Assembly (NCBI GenBank): GCA_973895155.1
Contig: OZ316891.1
Coordinates: 28,210,001 to 28,274,000, forward strand
DNA length: 64,000 bases
Direction: 5' to 3'
Origin: Marsupella aquatica
Lineage: Eukaryota > Marchantiophyta
This document shows, one piece after another, positions 60,501-64,000 of this stretch. Positions within the stretch are counted from its first letter, which is position 1. Each line of letters opens with the position of its first letter. The notes under the pieces are model-generated. The model had not been told where the DNA came from, did no database searches, and was given only the letters and a program-made list of their open reading frames with translations. A program made the translations under genes and the position numbers.

Positions 60501-61122
60501 GACCTCTCAACCTTCAAGTGAACCTACTCAAAATTCAGAGATGATGGACCTTCAAAATGAGTACATGGAAGAGATGGAAGGTCAAGCTGCACCCTTCGTT
60601 GGTGCATGAGAAGAGCGAGAACTTGCACGTTGGATTCCCCTACGAGATATTCAAGAGGGTCACTTTGTGTTTTTACGTCCAGAGGATGAATGAGAGCAAA
60701 AAAATGGCAAAGGGCGTTTCTGGTTAGTTTGAGCTTTGGGTGGTGTGGATCCAAACCATGAGGTTTCTTCACTAGATTTGCAATTTAGTGAAGGGTCTTC
60801 TTCAAGGTTTTCTAAGAGCATTCACCTAAGTAGCATTCCTAAGCGGTATGCTCCTATGTTCCAAGTGCAATGGTGGAAGCCTAAACATGGTAAGCATGAT
60901 GCAAAGGATGATGTTCGATACGAACGTTGCTTTCAGACCACTAAGACTTGGGAGCTAGATCTTGGGTTTAACACTATCACTCAAAGTTGGCAGTTTGCAA
61001 ATTCTGCAATGTATGGGTTTAAGTCAGGTGCCAAAGAACAAAATATTATGGATAGAGGTTTGGCAATTCCCAAGAATGTTTTGAAAACTCTCAAAACTTA
61101 CATGGAAGGTATTGATGAGTAG
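57516..61122 (+). pseudogene. Transposase-like gene of the inner transposon (GHTHEDVD / DNKN family), degraded
   Basis: It reads from MSKFMRGDEVSLII through several frames. The N-terminal part carries a domain twice in tandem: IGVLIERCLETS, PLPFPS and AVDSCVIWD, then VSIQISEVVQGNRKLPYPHP and AMQTWVMWD. This resembles the plant transposase-associated DUF8039 module. A Cys motif, CTFCTEF, precedes a charged helix (KRKKERAEIEEKRARHLREQ) and AHRVLAKKDPQHF. The core has MDNSGKDNKNQYVMAF, then after a one-base loss in a G-run VGHTHEDVDALFSQV and HSKPVAFLFSM, as in DUF7869-type transposase-like proteins. Three TGA codons (60607, 60691 and 60730) interrupt the C-terminal part, which continues in the same frame to 61122 (YAPMFQVQWWKPKHG). 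Other frameshifts lie near 57,895 and 59,145. The first catalytic Asp segment was not found. Confidence 0.65.
59727..59776. repeat. 23-bp tandem duplication in the transposase-like gene
   Basis: The block aagcccttaccaaggcacct plus aac occurs twice in a row, just before a possible acceptor (actgcag) ahead of MDNSGKDNKN. It may mark a degraded intron or a slippage event. Confidence 0.7.
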
Positions 61123-61684
61123 AGTGATAGAGTGGTCACAAGTGTCCACTATGTAATGACTTGTAGTTAGGAGGGTCAAGTTAATTTCCATGCATTTGTC
61201 TAAAGTAAGTGAGAGAACAAGGCTTGCAATCAAATACTCTATGATCTCTCTTAGTTATTGAATGGACTTTTTGATAATTATTGTTATTTTTGTCTTAGTA
61301 CATATATTTCTAGAAAATGATGGCAGTTCTAAGTTACTTGGATGTCATCCTAGTTTGAATATAAGATATTTAACTTGTCTAGCATTTCATTGTTGCTTAG
61401 ATAATGATCCTATCCAAGCTAGATGTTTTGAGTATAGATGCTATCCAAGCTAATGTGTTATTACACACGTTCTATCTATTTTCAACCAAATGAACACTTT
61501 TTATCACCCAAATGTTTTTTAATATTATCCAAATTAATATTTTCTTTGCCCAAATGTCTATTTTTTTGCCCCAAACTTATAATTCATGATGCTTAAATTT
61601 TCATTTTTCATCCTTCAAATTTACAATTCTTATGCCTAAAAGTGTGTTTTTAAATGCCCAAATTTCCAAATCTTCTTTATAATT
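61123..61684. other. Right subterminal region of the inner transposon
   Basis: AT-rich, with repeated cccaaatg-type motifs between 61,490 and 61,670 like those at the end of the outer element. No gene is seen. Confidence 0.6.
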
Positions 61685-61707
61685 GCACTTTTAATGAATA
61701 TAGTGAT
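61685..61707. repeat. Right terminal inverted repeat of the inner transposon
   Basis: Reads gcac then ttttaatgaatatagtgat; complement of the left end with two mismatches in the 19-bp core. Confidence 0.85.
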
Positions 61708-61711
61708 AAGG

Positions 61712-62796
61712 GTTTAGTGATAGTTGAGAATCTTTAGAATGATTTCCTTGGTTATTGAGGATCACTATTTTACCTGAAGATCATCTAGAGCCAACAACTG
61801 TTGTCTCTTTGGGTAGGTACTTTTGTGAGGAAAAGAGGTTTGTTGGTCATTGATGGAGAGTTAAGGTTGCCTCTAGGATGGTGCAGTTTTGGAGTTTAGG
61901 TTGCCTTGGGGATGGTGCAATTTTGGCCAGCAATAGTGACAGTTATATTATTTTAAAAACTAGCACAATGTGGAGCTCCAAATATTTGGTTTAGCTGCTG
62001 CACCCACTACTATTGACATTGATGGCCAACACTACATGAGGAGTATATGGAAACTAGCAAAATTTGGAGCGCCAAATTTGGTGCATAGCTTCAAGTGAGA
62101 GGTCACCCATCCCATTGTTATTCTTTCTCCCACATGTTTAACTAGATAGTTCTCATGTGAAGCATTGTACATGCATTTCTTTCCACATTTGATGTGTAGA
62201 AAATGACTGCATAGGGGTTTTATGCACTTCTGAATTCATCTAGAGTCTTAGTTTAAACTTGTTCTTGATGGATTCTTGAGTAATTTGATATTGGATTCTT
62301 GTGTGGCCTATTATGAAGGCTCTAGTAAAATTGTTCTTGATGGATTCTTGAGTAATTTGATATTGGATTCTTGTGTGACCTATTATGAAGGCTCCAGTAA
62401 AATCATTCTTGATGGATTCTTGTGTAGAATTGCTTTTAGTGTGGAGAGTTCCAAGCAACTAGAATAACATGAATTTAGAACCCTATTAATGATCAAAGCA
62501 TAAGATTAGGGTAGAGATCATATCCAAGCTTATATCTTAATTATTAGACTAGATGAATGTTTTATTTATTATCCAACACATTTTATATTTCTATCACCCA
62601 AATGTTTTTCTTTAGAATCCAAATTAATATTTATTTTCCCCAAGGTAAATCTTGATTCCCCAAATGTACATTAAATGGTGCCCAAATGTACAACTTTCAC
62701 TACCCAAATGTACAATTCTTGTGCCCCAAAATATGTATTTTAGTGCCCAAATGTCCAAAGATCAAAGAATTTTCTAGTTTTAATGAATAGAGTGAT
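61712..62796. other. Right arm of the outer transposon
   Basis: Begins with the second half of the interrupted array unit and one more GATCATCTAGAGCCAAC core (about 61,780). It then holds a 72-bp tandem repeat at 62,259-62,425 (ttgatggattcttgagtaat then ttgatattggattcttgtgt, just over two copies). The end is a subterminal zone with repeated cccaaatgtac motifs (62,590-62,760). No gene is seen. Confidence 0.7.
62771..62796. repeat. Right terminal inverted repeat of the outer transposon
   Basis: Reads tttctag then ttttaatgaatagagtgat; complement of the left end apart from one base in the first 24. Confidence 0.85.
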
Positions 62797-63533
62797 ATAG
62801 CTGGTTGGGAATGCCAAGGGTTTTCATTTGCTGGTCACGGTGCTGGACTGCATGATTCTCGTTTTGGCCTTTTCACAGCATTGGTTCAGATTCTCACTTG
62901 GGCTCAATCCCTTTATCCTGCTGTTGGCAGCTATATCATTGAGAATACTCCATCTCAGTTTGACCAACATCCACAGGTCAAAGAGGATTTCAGTGTGGTC
63001 CAACATTACTTGGGACCACCCCTTCTCATTGATGCAGTGCACTGTGGTTCTTATGCACATCGTCTTCGTAACTTTTGGACTAACCTTGCACCACCTTCCT
63101 TGTTGGAGTTAGCTCTTCACCACACATCCAGAGACACTAATCTCACAGTGGACCAGATTTTGGATCCTGACAGTTCTTGCCAACCAGTTACAGGGCAAGA
63201 GCCAGCACCTTGGTATCCAGCCAATACCATTGGACGTACAGCCCCGTGCTGCTTGGCCTACATTTGTGTCCTTTCCAGGTGCACATGCTTTTTAGGGTGA
63301 TGGTCCTGACCTGGTTTACTGACATTCTACCGGTACATGGGATGAACCTAGTCCTGAGGAGAGAGAACGGGCTATGGGCTTCCAACCCGGTACTACATGC
63401 CACACCAAAATCACCAAGCTGGCCATGAATGCTTTACTTGGCAGGGTAATGGATCTTAATGCTCTCACTTGGCTTCTGGTCACTTGCATCCTTTTTCAGA
63501 TGTACATTCATCCAGCATCAGGAGTTCCAGCCC
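62797..63533 (+). pseudogene. Methyltransferase domain of element B, second part
   Basis: Resumes with AGWECQGFSFAGHGAGLHDS (motif IV, catalytic Cys candidate), then YIIENTPSQFDQ (motif VI) and YAHRLRNFWTNLAP (motif VIII). A small insertion near 63,235 and a TAG near 63,294 disrupt the end. The motif IV sequence keeps the Ser after Phe, as in typical C5 enzymes, where A has Leu. Confidence 0.85.
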
Positions 63534-64000
63534 TCTGGCCGTGGCATGGGGTACTTGTCCTGGGTGTGACCAGGTTCAGTGGCCTGTAGTCCCCACACAT
63601 GCGCTTCTCTGTCCACAATCCACTGGAATCCTTCTTTGCTGGCATCACTGTAGCTGCTGCAAAATCTGATGTAGATGGCTGAATAAGACCAGCTTCATAT
63701 AACTCTTGGCACCTCTCATCCACCAGCTGCCACTCATGCTTACTCAAACGATGTCTCCGCCTGAAGATAGGTGTTTCATCAACCAACTCAATGGAGAACT
63801 GCATGGTCTTGCACTTACCCAAGTCCTTCATAGAGAAAGCAAACATGTTCTCATGCTTGAGGAGCAAATTCAGCAGCTGGTCCTTTTGTCTTTTACTCAG
63901 GTGGTTGCCCATGATGAATGTGTAGTTGGCAACACTAGGAATAGGACCTGATGTACTCGTGCTTGAAGAGCCAGAAGTGCTAGCCTCTCCACTGTCCAAG
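63534..64000 (-). pseudogene. Inverted linker and RT N-terminal segment of the same element family
   Basis: On the minus strand it reads from GSSSTSTSGPIPSVANYTFI through MKDLGKCKTMQFSIEL to MPAKKDSSGLWTEKRMCGDY, equal to A 14,880-15,330. It has a sense codon (CAA) at the position of A's TAG 14979. It continues beyond the window edge. Confidence 0.85.

Larger units (their letters stand above)
48418..61707. mobile_element. Inner DNA transposon, 13,290 bp, carrying transposase-like and methyltransferase-phosphatase genes
   Basis: It is bounded by AAGG target duplications (48414-48417 and 61708-61711) inside a repeat unit of the outer element. Its inverted ends are ATCACAGTATTCATTAAAA and the complement of ATCACTATATTCATTAAAA. 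Subterminal sequences resemble those of the outer element (tacact.ttt.ggt.taaaattacact at the left, cccaaatg at the right), so both belong to one family. It contains two divergent genes: a plus-strand transposase-like gene (57516-61122) and a minus-strand multidomain gene (55930-48873). Both are damaged by stops and single-base frameshifts. The 4-bp duplication and ends exclude CACTA (3 bp) and hAT (8 bp); I cannot assign a superfamily with certainty. Confidence 0.88.
44737..62796. mobile_element. Outer DNA transposon (non-autonomous), 18,060 bp including a nested element
   Basis: It interrupts element B between ATAG (44733-44736) and ATAG (62797-62800), a 4-bp target duplication proven by the intact site in element A (gatcatagctggttgg). 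Its ends are inverted repeats, ATCACTCTATTCATTAAAA at the left and the exact complement at the right. Without the inner element it is 4,766 bp. It has no transposase frame. It consists of AT-rich subterminal regions with scattered CCCAAATGTACA-type motifs, a left array of ~70-bp units, a middle region (46,790-47,600) and a right array of ~110-bp units. Confidence 0.9.
39414..64000 (+). mobile_element. Retroelement B, second copy of the methyltransferase-bearing gypsy element, split by an 18-kb insertion
   Basis: The left part 39414-44736 matches element A from its first base through gag, zinc knuckles, protease and the first third of the methyltransferase. The match resumes at 62797 after the nested DNA transposons, at exactly the next base of the domain once the 4-bp duplication ATAG is removed. 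It then runs forward to about 63,533. From there to the window edge the sequence is the reverse complement of the RT start and linker region (A coordinates about 15,330 down to 14,880). B lacks the 297-bp MITE of A. It has TAG stops at 41805, 42744, 43071 and 43191, and several frameshifts. The full 3' part lies outside the window or is rearranged. Confidence 0.9.

Noticed and set aside
44737-62796. CACTA (En/Spm) classification, suggested by CACT in the ends and the DUF8039-like module
   Set aside because: The target duplications are 4 bp and the matching ends begin ATCAC, two bases before CAC; CACTA elements make 3-bp duplications and start at CACTA.
63508-63999. A separate minus-strand gene at the window end
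   Set aside because: It is the inverted RT N-terminal segment of the same retroelement family, matching element A 14,880-15,330.

Overview
The window is nuclear DNA of a plant-like eukaryote. Its cellular genes have GT-AG introns and are recognisable streptophyte genes: CFAP20/BUG22, an organelle-type mTERF, a copper chaperone for SOD, and a cysteine-rich type I membrane protein. Between and around them lies a thick mass of nested transposons. A non-seed land plant or charophyte alga fits best, but this is inference; no species can be named from the sequence alone.

Layout. 1-6.2 kb: the 3' half of BUG22 (+) and a four-exon mTERF gene (-) with one frameshift near its C-terminus. 8.5-18 kb: Ty3/gypsy-like retroelement A (+). 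It reads gag, two zinc knuckles, aspartic protease, a cytosine-5 DNA methyltransferase domain, RT, RNase H, integrase and a C-terminal PHD finger. A 297-bp hAT-type MITE sits between protease and methyltransferase. 22.4-24 kb: a three-exon CCS-like gene lacking the N-terminal metal-binding domain. 25.4-28.5 kb: an unrecognised coiled-coil gene (-). 32.2-33 kb: a minisatellite directly upstream of the six-exon membrane protein gene (33.2-36.5 kb).

39.4-64 kb: a second copy (B) of the same retroelement. Its methyltransferase domain is split by an 18-kb insertion, and downstream it is rearranged by an inversion junction near 63,533. The insertion is two nested DNA transposons of one family, sharing ATCAC...TATTCATTAAAA terminal inverted repeats and 4-bp target duplications. 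The outer one (44737-62796, 4.8 kb of its own) is non-autonomous and built of repeat arrays. The inner one (48418-61707, 13.3 kb) carries a GHTHEDVD-type transposase-like gene (+). Divergent from it is a long multi-exon gene (-) whose product combines a Lys-rich region, an amino-methyltransferase-like domain and an FCP1/NIF-type HAD phosphatase domain. That last domain is itself split by a 1,030-bp hAT element.

The most notable content is mobile DNA carrying chromatin and DNA-modification functions. The retroelement pairs a cytosine methyltransferase with a PHD histone-reader-type finger. The unrelated DNA transposon carries an amino-methyltransferase-like protein fused to a phosphatase. Most in-frame stops in these elements are explained by C-to-T changes (CAG to TAG, CAA to TAA, CGA to TGA), as expected from decay of methylated DNA. 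Several single-base frameshifts lie in or next to short homopolymers and could be either real decay or assembly error.
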